A stretch of DNA of 64,000 bases, taken from positions 621,475 to 685,474 of the forward strand of contig ML677455.1 of assembly GCA_007922305.1 (NCBI GenBank), in the 5' to 3' direction. Positions 50,953-62,800 of this stretch are shown here, one piece after another. Positions within the stretch are counted from its first letter, which is position 1. Each line of letters begins with the position of its first letter. Source of the DNA: Dermatemys mawii (Eukaryota > Chordata > Testudines > Dermatemydidae). The notes beneath the pieces were generated by a model. It did no database searches. It worked only from the letters and a program-made list of their open reading frames with translations, and was not told the origin of the DNA. The position numbers and the translations under genes are program-made.

Positions 50953-51682
50953 CCTTGATGAGCTTAAAATTCATTTTTTGAGTGGAATTTCCAATTCATT
51001 TTTTCAAATGAAAGAAGACTGGAGAAACAAAGAAATTCCACCACAGGCAGCTGTTTGCTAGACAGCAGTAGACCTCCCGCCTCCAGGAGGGAGACATGAT
51101 CTTAGTGGTTAAATGCAGAAAAGGGCTGAGAACTGGGACTCCGGGGTCCTATTTGTTTTTGAATTGTGATTTGTATTATATAGTACTCGTTCATCTAACC
51201 ACAGGGGTCTCAGCATACTTTGTGGGTCTGTAGAACTAGCCCACATGCCAAACCCAGCACATACACACGGCAGAGTCCTTTTGAAAGGCAGAGCAAATAA
51301 GTGGATGAAATGTGAGTCTGCCGCATTTTACACCGAGTTTCTATTCTGAGCTCCACCAGCAGCACACTTGTGCACTGGGTGTGCCCCAGCCGGGAATGAT
51401 ACCTGCCTTGTTCTATAGGAAAGGTGGTGAATTGCAGAAAATTATTAATATCAGTAAGTGGAATAGATGAGTCTTCGACGTATGGTGTCTTGCCTTCTTG
51501 GCCAGTGTGTATTCCTCTGTGCCAAAGGGTATTTTAGTAGTAAAGGCGTCTATGGCCTGTTCAGAGCTGTCACTGCATACATTTGTCTCAAAGTGATGCA
51601 GGAGGCTCAGTGGAGCTCATGATCTAGTAGGAAGGAATTTTCAAAGGGAGTTTGGCATGCAAATCCAACTGATATTGTGTAA
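50953..51682. other. Gene-free stretch, nothing recognised
   Basis: A weak MIR-like trace (GGGCTGAGAACTGGGACTCC near 51,123) is the only hint of a family. Confidence 0.35.
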
Positions 51683-52012
51683 CGTATTTCTTCATACAAT
51701 GCACAGTCTACCTGTGGAACTCCTTGCCAGAGGATGTTGTGAAGGCCAAGACCATAACAGGGTTAAAAAAAAACCTAGATAAATTCATGGAGGATAGGCC
51801 CATCAATGGCTATTAGCCAGGATGAGTAGGGACGGTGTCCCTAGCCTCTGTTTGCCAGAAATTGGGAATGGGCGACAGGAGATGGATCACTTGATGATTA
51901 CCTGTTCTGTTCATTCACTCTGGGGCACCAGGCACTGGCCTCTGCTAGAAGACAGGATACTGGGCTAGATGGACCTTTGCTCTGACCCAGTAGGGCCATT
52001 CTTATGTTCTTA
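51683..52012 (+). mobile_element. CR1 LINE 3' end, plus strand
   Basis: Runs from ACCTGTGGAACTCCTTGCC through AGATAAATTCATGGAGGATA and TGGGCTAGATGGACCTTTG to the terminal CCATTCTTATGTTCTTA. Only the non-coding 3' end is present. Confidence 0.9.
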
Positions 52013-52914
52013 CAAAATTCAATGGATGTTGATCACCTAACGCTGTAAGGTGCCATAAAAACTTCAGCCAAAGGGTGCAAAAAATTCCACTATGAAAATG
52101 GTGCTATTCTTAACTGAACTCAATCAAATATGAGCAGATTCTCATGACACTGGTAAAAGGCACCTCAGTGACCTCTGTACTACATCCCTGCCAAGTCTGG
52201 AGTCCCTGCTCCTGTATCCTGTGAGGTGAAAGTTGTTCAATCAATGCCTGGAGATTTGGTTTATGAATCAAAAAATCACCTCTTTTTGCCTGACCTTATG
52301 GAAAATGAGTGCAACTTTTTGATTAACGTGTCTTTAAACTTCAAACCTGCAGCAAGCACCAAGCATGGAAAATTTCAGCTCAAGAAGTTAATATTTGCTG
52401 AAGCTACACGTAATCAAAAATAGGAGGCGCTAATGGAAAGTGTTAGGAAACCTTAAAAATGTCACTGTGGCACTGGCTATACTTATTTCCATTTAACATG
52501 ATACCTGCAGAATCGAACGTGGTATACAACATAGTGCTTTGCTCTGCTCCTTTACCTCAAACAGTCAATTAGGAAAAAGAAGAGACCCGAAAATGGGTCA
52601 ATTGTTGACCTGTAAATGTGCAACGTTGGTAATTCTGCAGTCACAGTCTCCTTCCACGTTCCATTCATCGTCATGTTCATCTGGGGATGTAGAGGCTGAT
52701 GACAGTCTGGGCCATTCCTGGCAAGCAGGAAGTAGTCAGAAGACAAAATGTGTCATGAAAGTTGCTGTCTCCAAAAAGAGAGGAATCCGCGTGATGGTGA
52801 CTGTAGTGACCTGAAATATCAAAAGTTTATGTCACGCAAGTGGCTGATCTCAACGCGATCCTAGCAGATAAATATCCAGGTCCAAAAATCATGATTACAA
52901 GTGGCAATGACACT
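52013..52914. other. Gene-free stretch, nothing recognised
   Basis: AT-rich with short open frames only. No splice-flanked coding sequence or named repeat. Confidence 0.4.
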
Positions 52915-53212
52915 AAAGGGTGAGGGGTAAGGTTCTCTGGCACTGGCACCATTGTGCTAGGCACTGTACAAACACAGAGCAAAAATCAGCCCCTGCCCCA
53001 CAGAGCATACAATCTATGTATATGACAAGAGACAATAGATGGAGAGAGACAGACGGAGAGCACAAGGAAACATTGGTCAGCATGATGGGCAGCGGACTCT
53101 GCATGCTAGCAAAGAAGAGTTTTAAGAATAAATTTGTAAGGCAAACAATGCAGAAGGTCGGACTGGTTGATCATAATGGGACCTCTTGACCTTAAAAATC
53201 TGACTCTATAAT
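52915..53212 (+). repeat. Dispersed LINE-like repeat with CTAGGCACTGTACAAACA motif
   Basis: TTGTGCTAGGCACTGTACAA, AGCATACAATCTATGTATAT and ACAAGAGACAATAGATGG are followed by a LINE-style tail GGTTGATCATAATGGGACC. A relative of the first part lies at 63,540-63,650, and of the tail at 6705-6852. Confidence 0.55.
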
Positions 53213-53351
53213 TGGCTTTCTAGTCCCTACCTTTCTACAAAGGTAGTGTGGTCTGGAGGAACAAACACAAAGTTGAGTTGGGAAGTCCCGTGTTTTATTT
53301 ATTTACTGCCTCAGAATTTACCATGTGGCTTTGGGAAAGTTGCTTCACCTT

Positions 53352-53562
53352 CTGTCTCAGGGCTTGTCTACAGGCGGGGAGTTGACTGGAATAGCTATTC
53401 TGGAATTGCTTTCTGTGTGGACGCTCAGTTCTGGAGTAAAAGTCACTCTTGTTCCAGAATAATTACTCCCCTTCCAAAGTGGAGTAACTATTCTGGAATC
53501 AAGTGACTTTTATTCTGGAATAGCGTGTCCACACAGGGAGCTGTCTGCAACTGCTGTTATGG
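53352..53562. mobile_element. MITE with long inverted arms
   Basis: GGGCTTGTCTACAGGCGG at the left and CGTGTCCACACAGGGAG at the right, with internal opposed GGAATAGCTATTCTGGAATT and TGGAGTAACTATTCTGGAAT blocks. The whole element can fold back. No target duplication fixed. Confidence 0.5.
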
Positions 53563-53814
53563 TCAGTTTCCTGTGTCTCCCCATGCCTAGTACTGCAATA
53601 TGCTTCCCTAGCCACTTCACAGAGATGTTGTCAGGATTCTAAAATAATCTGTACAGTGTTGATCTCTGAGCGACCCCTGCTTATCATGATCATCATAATT
53701 GTCGCAATGTTGCCTTGTGCTCCCCCATTTATTTGTTGCCTCTACCTCTGGTTTCTCATCTTATACTTAAACTGTAAGCACTTCACGGCAGGGATAATCT
53801 TTTGTCATATGTTT

Positions 53815-53880
53815 GTATAGTGTTTAGCAAAGTGGGCTGGGACCCCTTGGTTGCTACCCCAAACCAAATAAATAATAATG
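53815..53880 (+). repeat. Dispersed repeat tail
   Basis: TATAGTGTTTAGCAAAGTGG, GGTTGCTACCCCAAACC and AAATAATAAT match the repeat tail at 43,005-43,110. Confidence 0.5.
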
Positions 53881-54547
53881 AAGTGCTTTGAACGTGTGAA
53901 GTGCTACATCCATGCTAAAACAATTCCATTATTCCACACTAGTTATTGTACAGGGCCCATCACCATAGTATCTGTGCACCCATCTAACCTAATGTTAAAA
54001 AATGCCTACTGCCTTGGGGGCAAATCTTCTGCTGTGAAGGATCATAGCTGCATGGAGCATTTCCACCAGCTGAGGATCTGACCCTTGGCATCGAATCAGA
54101 GAAGCCAAAGACAGCGTGGGCATAGAGTGAGAACTATCACCCCATTTCTAGAAATGATTCCTCCATGTCCTGGCTAGGGTGAATAAAGGTCAACAAGAAC
54201 TCATCATCATATTCTGTCAGTGGTGTATTTTCCCCTAGCGGTGGGAATGGAGAAGAACGATTGGCATCTAAGTTCTAGTTCTATGGAAAGTGTCTGTGCA
54301 ATTCTTGATTCAACATCAAGGTTGGTGAAGCGGAGCCTGGTCTTATTGTCTCAAAAAAACCCAACAACCCCACACAAAGCAATAGCAAAAGGAGAGCTCG
54401 TTCTGGGTAGCTCTGCTAGGAAGTCTCGTGCATGGCCATGAGCCAGGTGGCCTCCTCCCAGGTCACGGCACAGAGACCACCATCATGCTTATCACCAAGC
54501 CGCTTCCGTGAGGAAGGATGGTTGAGTACATAGGGCTGGGGTGTGCC
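53881..54547. other. Gene-free stretch, nothing recognised
   Basis: No exon-like frame or repeat with ends. Confidence 0.4.
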
Positions 54548-54555
54548 CCCTATCC

Positions 54556-55176
54556 CAGTGGTTTTCAACCTTTTTTTCTGGCGACCCAGTTGAAGAAAAT
54601 TGTTGATGCCCGCAACACAATGGAGCTCATGGTTTTGGGGAGCTCTGGAGGGAGGCCAGGGATGAGGGGTTTGGGGTGCAGGACGGGGCTCTGGGTTGGG
54701 GGGCAGGGCTCAGGGCTGTGGTAGGGGATTAGGGCATGGGATTGGGGGGTGAGCTTACCTCCGACAGCTCCTGGTCAGTGGCACAGCTGGGGTACAAAGG
54801 CAGGCTTCTTGCCTGTCCTGGCACTGCGGACTGTGCTGCACCCCAGAAGTGGCCAGCAGCAGGTCCGGCTCCTAAGTGGAGGTGCGCAAGTGGCTCTGCT
54901 TGGCTCTTGCCCGCAGGCACTGCCCCCCTCAGCTCCCATTGGCCGGTGCTCGCAGCAGGGGCAGTGTATGGAGCCCCATGGCTCCCCACTCCACCTAGGA
55001 GCTGGACCTGCTAGCTACTTCCAGAGTGCAGCGTGATGTCGGAACAGGTAGGGACTAGCCTGCCTTCTCTGAGCAACACCGCCGACGGGACTTTTGACGG
55101 CCCGGTTGGCGGTGCTAACCAAAGCGGCCATGACCCAGTCCCTTCTATTCCGTGACCCATGGTTTGAAAACCACTG
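54556..55176. mobile_element. hAT non-autonomous element
   Basis: CAGTGGTTTTCAACC at the left and GGTTTGAAAACCACTG at the right form the inverted terminal repeat. Octamers CCCTATCC (54,548) and CCCTAGGC (55,177) agree at 6 of 8. The GC-rich body holds no transposase. Long frames on both strands inside it are shadows. Confidence 0.8.
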
Positions 55177-55189
55177 CCCTAGGCAACTT

Positions 55190-55345
55190 GTAGTCAATTC
55201 CCTGCTCAGCTGCAGATTGCCTGGGTGGCCTGGGGTAAGCGACTTAATCTGTGCTGTGCCACAGTTCCCCAAATACTTCGCCAGGCTGTTGTGAGGCCAG
55301 AATCCACAATGAGATGCCTGAGTGATGAGGGCCATAAGAGTATCT
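55190..55345 (+). repeat. MIR-type SINE fragment
   Basis: GTGGCCTGGGGTAAGCGACT, GCCACAGTTCCCCAAATAC and GGCTGTTGTGAGGCC then GATGAGGGCCATAAGAG keep the MIR-like order. Confidence 0.6.
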
Positions 55346-56019
55346 AGACAGACAAAAAGGTTTGGAGGGGGTTCCTGTTCAACAGAGATGAGGCGCTTGT
55401 GAGGCGAGCTTGCACGGCTCGTGATACGTCGGTTCAGTGGTTCAGGAGAGGCCCTGGTCTCCAGTGCAACCATCCATCCACCGGCATCAAATTCACTAGC
55501 CAAAGAAAAATACATTCAGTGGATAGAGTGCTGAGAAAATGAGCTGTCTAATGTGCCTGTGATGGCTCTGAGATGAAACCCCGAGATAGGCAGCCCCGTG
55601 TCTGCTGCCGTTTCCCTGCTTGACAGTCTGTCACTTTCCCACTTCTTTTGGGGGGGTTGATTATTTTTTTGAGCTTTCATTTCAAATCTGGGAACCCACA
55701 ACACCTTCAAAACCAGGGATCCCAATCCAGGGTTCCTTGACCCCATTTTGCTGGGTGTCTTCAGTGCTGCCAACCCATCATACATGGGGTTAAGGGCATG
55801 TGCATAAGCTATGCTTTTCAGGACTTCACCTACTGTGATTCTTTACACTGTGGTTAATAAAAGCATGTACAGCAATGCTGAGAGGAGCTCTTCCAAAAAA
55901 TGAACCCAAGGATTTCATACTGTAATGAGCTCTGGCCAGGAGTGAATGAGGATCCATCCAGGGGAGCTTATTACACAATAAGGTGTATGGCTGAATGGTT
56001 CCGTTTACTATAATGATCC
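55346..56019. other. Gene-free stretch, nothing recognised
   Basis: A 166-residue minus-strand frame that starts here runs into the hAT at 54,556-55,176 and has no family resemblance. Confidence 0.4.
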
Positions 56020-56095
56020 CAGGCTGTGTACCTTAGAGACTAACTCCTCGTTCTTTTTGCGGATACAGACTAACACGGCGACCACTCTGAAACTT
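56020..56095 (-). mobile_element. Penelope-like terminal fragment (38.7-kb subfamily)
   Basis: The + strand reads TGTACCTTAGAGACTAACTC, CTTTTTGCGGATACAGACTA and ACGGCGACCACTCTGAAAC, the complement of the left end of the 38,666 element. Confidence 0.7.
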
Positions 56096-56099
56096 ATTT

Positions 56100-56285
56100 A
56101 GTGTGTCAGTTGATCTCAAAGCTCTTTAGTAAGAAAGGGCAATCTTATTATCCCCATTTTACAGATAGAAACACTGAGGCAGGGAATGAAATTATTTGCC
56201 CAATATAACCCAGCAGGTAGAGCCAGGAGCAGAAGCAAAGTCTCGTAAGTCCCAGGCCAGGGCTCTAACCACTAGGCTATTACTC
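56100..56285 (-). repeat. MIR-type SINE copy, minus strand
   Basis: ATTATCCCCATTTTACAGAT, AACACTGAGGCAGGG and GGCTCTAACCACTAGGC follow the antisense MIR-like order. Confidence 0.75.
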
Positions 56286-56299
56286 TCTGCCCTCTTTGC

Positions 56300-56515
56300 T
56301 CTTCATTGATCCCATTAGTCCATCCAAAATGCAGCTGCCAAAATTATTTCCCGCAGCCACCCACTTCACGCCTCTCTTCAGATACCTTCAGTGGTTCCCT
56401 TTCACCCAGCAGAGCAAGCTCAATGCCCTGATCTTACCTTCAAGTCGTGGCAAAACTTGGCCTGAGCCCACATATTGTATCTGACATCTTACCTCCAGGG
56501 GACACTTTGCCAAGG
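56300..56515 (+). mobile_element. LINE (L2/CR1 clade-like) reverse transcriptase tail fragment
   Basis: The + strand encodes scrambled pieces like the C-terminal RT region of L2/CR1-clade LINEs: a QNAAAKI-type start (CCAAAATGCAGCTGCCAAAA), a THFTPLF-RYLQWFP stretch and LTFKSWQNLA, in more than one frame. It is strongly decayed. Confidence 0.5.
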
Positions 56516-57174
56516 ATGGCAGTCTTGAGGGATCCTCCATGCTGCCCTCAATGCATGGCGTGACCTTCCAACGCAGGGGCCCTAGGCCAGAACCCTTGCC
56601 CAGAAACACTGACCCAGGGCAAATGCCCTCTCAAGTACAGTGTATGCATCAAGGGAAGTTTACAAGGCTTTCTTTTTTGATCATCTCCCTGACCATTCCC
56701 CGCCCCGAGGGACCATATACCCCATCACAGAGTCAAAGAGAATGCACATGCTTTATTTTAACACATTTTCAATGATACGTGCTGGGCTTTTTGCAATATT
56801 CATGCATCTCATAGCTATGAATTACATGCCCCTGTCTCCCTCTCTGAAATAAACCACAACAACATTATTTAATGTTGCCAAATCAAGCACTCAGAAAGCA
56901 GGAAATGCAAGAATTAAAGCTGAAAATTTAATATGGTCCCCTTGTGCAGGTGCATTACGAAAAAGCCTTTAATTATGTGATCACATACTATTTTTTTCCA
57001 CTGACTCCTGCCTCATTCAGTGTACGGCTAGATGAGTCATTCAATATTTCGATTTCAACGTGAACCCTGCCCAGAAGACTGAATTACTAAGTGCCGCCCA
57101 GGCTGTTCTATGCTGATCATCACAATAGAATCTGAGAGCTCTACAAAGATCAGTTCATATAGTTTTACGATCCC

Positions 57175-57580
57175 CGCTCTGAGATGAGGGGGTGGTGTTG
57201 TCCCCATTTGGTAGATGGGGGTACTGAAACACAGGGAGATTAAGGTCAAAAGTAGCCATACATTTTGAGTGCCCAGTCTGAGGTGCTTAGGGGTCCTCAT
57301 TTTTCAAGGTATTTCTCATTGTATAGCACTCTACATGGTCCAAACACAATCCCCATTGATGTCGGTTGCAGCTATGAGTTCCCTGCACTTCTGCAAATCA
57401 GGCTGCAGGGTCTCAAGGCAGGTACCCAGAAAATGAGGGACAGGCAGTTAATAACCACCTGTGAAAAGTTTGGTGTAAGTGACTTGCCCAGCATCACACA
57501 GGAACTCTGTGGCAGAGGAAGGGCTGGACTCCAGTTCTCCAGGGCAGCTTTTAACTGTCTTAACCATGAGACCATCCATT
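57175..57580 (-). repeat. MIR-type SINE fragments, minus strand
   Basis: GTCCCCATTTGGTAGATGGG at 57,198 and GTGACTTGCCCAGCATCACA at 57,478 with CCTTAACCATGAGACCAT-like end (TTAACCATGAGACCATCC) are two antisense MIR-like pieces separated by about 160 bases of other sequence. Confidence 0.55.
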
Positions 57581-58114
57581 CTCTTCCTGCAATCCCCTGC
57601 TTTATTCACTGCACACCTTCCAGCATTTGTAACAAAGGAGGATAGGGTCCTGTAGAGAAGTCTCCTTCACTACACAGTCCTGATTCATCTCCAGAGCAGG
57701 TCACGCCTGAGCACTGAAAGAGGCAGAGGTCCTGGGAAAAAGAGTCCAATGTGACCATGTAACTAAAGACTGTATCATACTATGTGTGCCCAAGGTGGTG
57801 AATTAAGGTTGTATAAGTTCCTTTCCCAGCAAGTTCCAGTCTTTTCCCTTATCCAGTCTCCTTGCCCAACCATTCCCATGGTGCACTCCTGGCTCCTTGC
57901 CCTGCCAGTCCCAGTTCCCTGCCCTCTCAATCCATCTTTCTCCCTCTCAGTCTCCAGTCATCTCCCCCCACCCATGTTCCCCATCAGCTCCCAGTCTCCC
58001 AACCCAGGCTTCTTGTCCAATCTCGGTGTTTCCACCTCCCTTGGTGCCTCGTCCCAGTCTCTTTGCCCAGCCTATCCCAGTTCTCCCTTTGCACTCGGGC
58101 TCCTTATCAGATCT

Positions 58115-58280
58115 CAGAGAGGTGGCTGTGTTAGTCTGGAATAGCAGAAGTGACAAAGAGTCCTGTGGCACCTTAAAGACTAACTAAAGTCTTGCATCCG
58201 ACGAGGTGGGTATTAGCCCATGAAAGCTTATGCTCTAATACTTTAGTTAGTCTTTAAGGTGCCACAGGAATCTTTGTCAC
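58115..58280 (+). mobile_element. Complete short Penelope-like fold-back insertion
   Basis: A 166-bp insertion flanked by TTATCAGATCT (58,104-58,114) and TTACCAGATCT (58,281-58,291), an 11-bp target duplication with one mismatch. The arms 58,150-58,190 and 58,240-58,280 are inverted copies over 41 bp with one mismatch. The 49-base loop contains a hammerhead-like motif. It belongs to the same family as the coding copy at 47,719. Confidence 0.9.
58198..58235 (+). ncRNA. Hammerhead-like motif with altered core
   Basis: CCGACGA (58,198-58,204), a G, a GTGGG/CCCAT stem II closed by T.G around ATTA, GAAA (58,222-58,225), stem III AGC/GCT around TTAT and C at 58,235. The layout equals that of 38,749-38,787, but the first core segment reads CCGACGA rather than CTGATGA. 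The C in place of U at core position 4 should weaken or abolish cleavage. Confidence 0.5.
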
Positions 58281-58575
58281 TTACCAGATCTGTCTTCCTC
58301 ACCCACATTTTTCTCCCCACCCTACTGGTTCCCAGTTCCAGGCTCTGCAATGGATCCTCCTCCAGCTCGGCATCGCTCCCAGTATCCCCCATTTCCATCC
58401 CTGGCTTCCGGTCCCAGTCTCCTTGCCCAGTCTATCCCACTCTCCTTCCAGTCCCAGTTTCCTTCTTTCCCTCCCATTAGCCACCTATCCCAGTCTTCCT
58501 CCACTCCAGCTTTTTGTCCCAATCTACTTCCCACACCTTCCCCTCCTAGAACCAGCTCTTGTCCCTTAAGCATTT

Positions 58576-59677
58576 GAACCAGGTGACTTCATCTTCCGCG
58601 CTGCCTGGTTGCCAGCAGAGAGCTTAGGAGAGCCAGGCTCCCTGCCCTCGGTTGGCCCAGACCAGCCATTACAGGGAAAGTCCAGCTTGACCCATGTAGT
58701 CCTGAGCTGGAAGGACCATACTTAATCACTTTATGGGGATGTGCAGTCTGGTCAGCCTGACTAGGACCTGAGAGAGGCTCCAACATGTGCGGTGAGGACA
58801 GACTCTTCAGAGATTTTAGCTTCTCACCTCTGAGACGTTTCCTCTGAGCCTGTGGGAATTGGGGTTTTCAAAGTCTTATAATCTGGCCAAATTTGGGAGC
58901 ATTTTCCTGGGAACACCGAAAGGCACAGCCCGGACACAAAGACCACCCCATGCCATGTTTCAAGTCCTTGCATCAAAATATTGGGATTCAAGAGCTCTCC
59001 AAGGGAATTTTTTTTATCACAGAATACTTTCTCCTAGTTTCAGAAATGAGTCAGGAATATAACCTAGTCCCCAGTGCCTTTAACCACAAGGGAACATCTT
59101 TTCTTGTCTTGTACCCTGTTGCCCCCATGCATTGTCCATCCTGTGCACAGAATGAGGCAAGGGACCTGTAGAAGAAATAGCAGGTGATCATGTAGCTCAA
59201 GACTGTATTGTCAAGCCTAGGTAACATGGTTGCTGAATTAAAGTGGCACCAGCAATCTAACTTCTGAGTGCTTGACTTTGTGATCTGAATGTTCATTTTT
59301 GTTGGCAGTGTATGGGTTGGTCTACAAAGGTATGTGTGTTTGTGGCGTATGCAGGGAGAGAGAATTGACTAACATGAAGAAAGAAAAATGCTGAGCACAC
59401 AAGTGCAAAAACAGATGGCACTGCTCTAAATCTCTTTGGGGCTATTTTATCTCTTATTTATCGCTTTATCTGCATCTGATGAGTTGATCTGGGATTCCGA
59501 TGCCTGGGTGATTGGTTCACCCCACATGTATTTTCCTTTCTGCCTCCCACTGTGACAGCTTGAGGTTGTGTCATAGAAAACATGAAACGTCAGCGCCTCC
59601 TGACCCATAAACGTACGTAAGGGCAGGGAGGCCACCTCTTTGCTGAAGTGGAAATGATGGGAGTGATTGAAAGCCAC
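58576..59677. other. Gene-free stretch upstream of the IL-17 gene
   Basis: No coding sequence recognised. It will include distal promoter sequence of the IL-17 gene. GGAAA at 59,650 is a minimal NFAT-type match but too short to rely on. Confidence 0.4.
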
Positions 59678-59684
59678 TATAAAA
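59678..59684 (+). promoter_or_regulatory. TATA box of the IL-17A/F-type gene
   Basis: TATAAAA lies 116 bases before the start codon, placing transcription initiation at about 59,705-59,715. An inducible TATA promoter fits a tightly controlled cytokine gene and contrasts with the CpG promoter of MCM3. Confidence 0.75.
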
Positions 59685-59793
59685 AGGAGCTGTAGCTGGG
59701 CTGATCAATATATTCAGGTGGAAAGACCTCCTACGGAAGGCTGCTCACCGACTGTCTCAGACAATTGAGCTCTGCAGCAGAAGAGAGATCGCG

Positions 59794-59820
59794 ATGGCTT
59801 TTGCAAGACACCCCTCACTG
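59794..59820 (+). CDS. IL-17 gene exon 1 (residues 1-9)
   Basis: ATG GCT TTT then GCAAGACACCCCTCACTG, followed by GTAAGT. Phase 0. A nine-codon first exon matches the family layout, where the signal peptide is split between exons 1 and 2. The start codon has A... G context weaker than MCM3 (C at -1, G at +4), with no other in-frame ATG nearby. Confidence 0.85.
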
Positions 59821-62800
59821 GTAAGTACTTTTATTTAACCCAGGTGGCCACAAACCTCCCTCCTTCGGAAACCAACAGCCCACTGGTGCCAGCGCTGCTT
59901 ATGACTGACTCCTCTTGCCTGCAGTAGGAGCTACGCAAGGGCAGCATGGTTAAGCCCTCGGGCAGGGCGACGAGTTTGGGATTTTCTTTAAAGCTTCCTT
60001 TAGTGCTGGTGAGACGCGCTGGATTGACACCCCAGGGGACTTACCTCTTCCATTTCCCCACCAGAGAGGGACTACAGTACAGTGCAAGCTGCCCTGGGCT
60101 GTTTCAATGGCGTACCCAGGCCTGTTCTGAGCGGAGCCCTTCCGAGGGGACCAGGACTGTGCACTGTTGTTGTTTCGTTGTAATGACAGTGCCATTCACT
60201 AGCCCGGATTGGGAGTGGCACTGTGTGAGTTCATCTATAGAGACAGTATTGAGACACTAGATGGGGAGGGCTGGTGTCTGGATGGTGGGTCTTGCCCGCA
60301 CGCTCGGAGTCAAATTAATCCCCATATCTGGGGTCGGGAAGAAATTTTCCCCAGGGTCAGATTGGAAGAGACCCTTAGGTTTTCTTCGCAGGTCAGGCGT
60401 GTGAGGCTGGGGCAGGATTGTAGGGAGGTCTGGGCTTGACAGAGCTGGGGATGCTACTTGCCAGTCCGAGCTGATGTGCTGGGGCAGAGAGGTGTGGAGG
60501 AAACACCTGCCTCTCCGGAGCCTAGCTTAACCCTGAGCATCTAAATTAGGCTCTCCCTGATTGATGGGGCAACTTTAGAGAATCAGAGCCCTTAGCAGGG
60601 GGGTTAAAAACATAGCGTTGTCCTCCCCTTTTTGAAAGTTGCAGCCTAGAGAGAACGAGCAGCGTTCCTCAGGTGCCCTTGTGTGAGGTAAGCTCCCCAG
60701 GAGCGATTTGATAGCCTCGAATCTCATCCAAACCGGCTCACCCAGGGCTCATTGCACGTCCCAGGCCATGTGTGGACATGGATCTGCAGCAAATCCCCCC
60801 CGATCTGAACACTCCTGTGCTTTGGATTGGCACGATCCAGGCCTGGATCCAAACCCAACCTTTGTGGAACTGGCTTTCTCTGATCCTGCTTTTCTGCTTA
60901 CCCGGGCAGAGACTTGCTTTGGCTGGTCTGTCTCTCCTTGGCTTGGATTAGCTCCCTTTGCCATTACCCTCTTAGAGCACCGCCTGAGTCCGTTGTTTGT
61001 CCTTAGCTTTGCTCCTTGGGATGGTGTTGGCCTCCCCGCCGGCTGGATTTCACTGTGCCCTCCTCCCTGGCACTTCCAATGTTTGGCGGAGTCCCTGGAA
61101 CCCCCTGCATGCACAGAGAGACCAGGGGAAATGGACTGGGCTTTGCATTGCAAAGCAAAGTTGCAGCGGCAGTAGAAGGGAGTGGGGGAAAGGGAGAAGT
61201 GTAAAGGAGGCTGGGATAATGCAAGTGGGCAGCTGTGGCCTTCTGGATGATGCAGAAAATCAAGCATCCTGGGTTCTGTTTCTGCCAGCGCTGGCTTCAG
61301 GCAAGTCACTGTTGCCAAAATGCTCAAATGTGGGTGTCTAAAGTTAGGCACCAAAATCCATATTTAGGCTCCTAAAAGGCCCGATTTTCCAGAAGCGAGG
61401 AGCATCTAGCTGCTTCTCTTCCATATCCAGCCTTGTGCATCTGAGCATGATAATAATCAACCTCAGAGAGCAGGACCTGTCACTGTTCTTAGAAGAGACA
61501 TCTCTGCTTAGTGCAAATATTTATTTGAAGGACAAAGATAACCATAAAAAAGGATTTCCTTAAAAACTCTGGGCCCTGTCCACCTTGGAATGGTCTTCCA
61601 TTGGAAGCAGCGTAAGCCTCTACTGCTGTGCTGGCCAGCATGTTATACCCAGCTGAGCTAGAGTTGTGGGTGAATAGTAACCATAATCTAGCAATGGATG
61701 AATTGGCCTTCACTCTAAATCACTATTCACCATGCTTCACTTGTGCTGTGCTCTTCCTTTTACAATGCACAAGCGATTCCCGAGTGAGGTGTCACTGGTG
61801 CTGTTTGGTGCCCTCGTCAGTTCCAAACTCTGATCTGAAAAGAACCAAGACAGACATTTCTCTCTTTCAGTTCAGGACACTGCTGCTAGTGCTGGTCCTG
61901 GTGCTCTCGGCTAAGAATTCAGCCCATGGGAGGGCTGTACGGACTGGACCCCACAAGGAAGGAGGCACTGATGAGAGAACGAGCGACGACTGCCCACCCC
62001 AAATGAATTTCAAATTCCCTCTGAGTGTGAAAATCAACATACACATCAGCAGCCCCAGTCATGCTAGCAGAATGGCTCATGATGTCAGGAACCGGTCTAT
62101 ATCTCCTTGGGATTACAGGTAAGAGACACATCCCCACTGGCTGGAAATGCACCAGCCACGCCGCACTGTGCAGTTACCTGCATGTTCCCATTGCAGAGAA
62201 GAAGGGCTTTGTGTGCTTTCAGCATTTACAAAGGGTACTGGGTGAATTTGCCATGGAACTTCACTAAATGTCGTCGGCCAGAGCACTGCTCCATTTATCG
62301 GGTATAGAGGAATTAAAAACACTTTCCTAAATTTTCAGCCATTTCTAGGAAAACACTCTGAATTAAATAACACAGGGGGACTCCTTTTCCCATGTCTCCT
62401 AATGAGGCTCACTAGGCATGTAATGGGGCAAAAAGGATAAAAATATAAAAGGAATAGAAGGAAGTGCATAATGAACCTAGGAAACTCACTGCTACCAGAT
62501 ATTTTAGCCCCTGTCAGAGACAGGATCCTGGGCTAGATGGACCATTGGTCTGATCTGGTATGGTCACTCCAATATTCCTCTCCTCAGGGCTAATTTACAG
62601 TAAACATAGCCATGTCCAGAACTAAGACTAGCATCTGTCTGTTTATTAAGTAGAATAAAATTACAAGGCCTATCAATCTGTTTGCTTCAGACTAAAAGTT
62701 GATCACTAGCTTAGGCTCATGAATTAGCCCCAAGATCATGTGGTTCTTAAATGCATCATCTGTATGTTTCCCCAGAAATATCCTGCATTGACCTCATTTA

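Larger units (their letters stand above)
57830..58575. repeat. Pyrimidine-rich degenerate minisatellite
   Basis: Imperfect units share CCCAGTCTCCTTGCCCAG, TCCCAGTT and CCTTTCTCCC-like blocks. The + strand is dominated by C and T. It is interrupted by the Penelope-like fold-back at 58,115-58,280 and continues after it. Confidence 0.7.

Noticed and set aside
50603..51061. 152-residue glycine-rich frame
   Set aside because: Lies mostly in the G-rich body of the hAT element at 50,336-50,944.
55015..55515. 166-residue minus-strand frame
   Set aside because: It runs through the right end of a hAT element and a MIR-like SINE. No recognised domain.
60749..61354. 201-residue minus-strand frame in IL-17 intron 1
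   Set aside because: No family resemblance, no splice context, and overlaps a 155-residue frame on the other strand in C/G-rich DNA. Likely chance.
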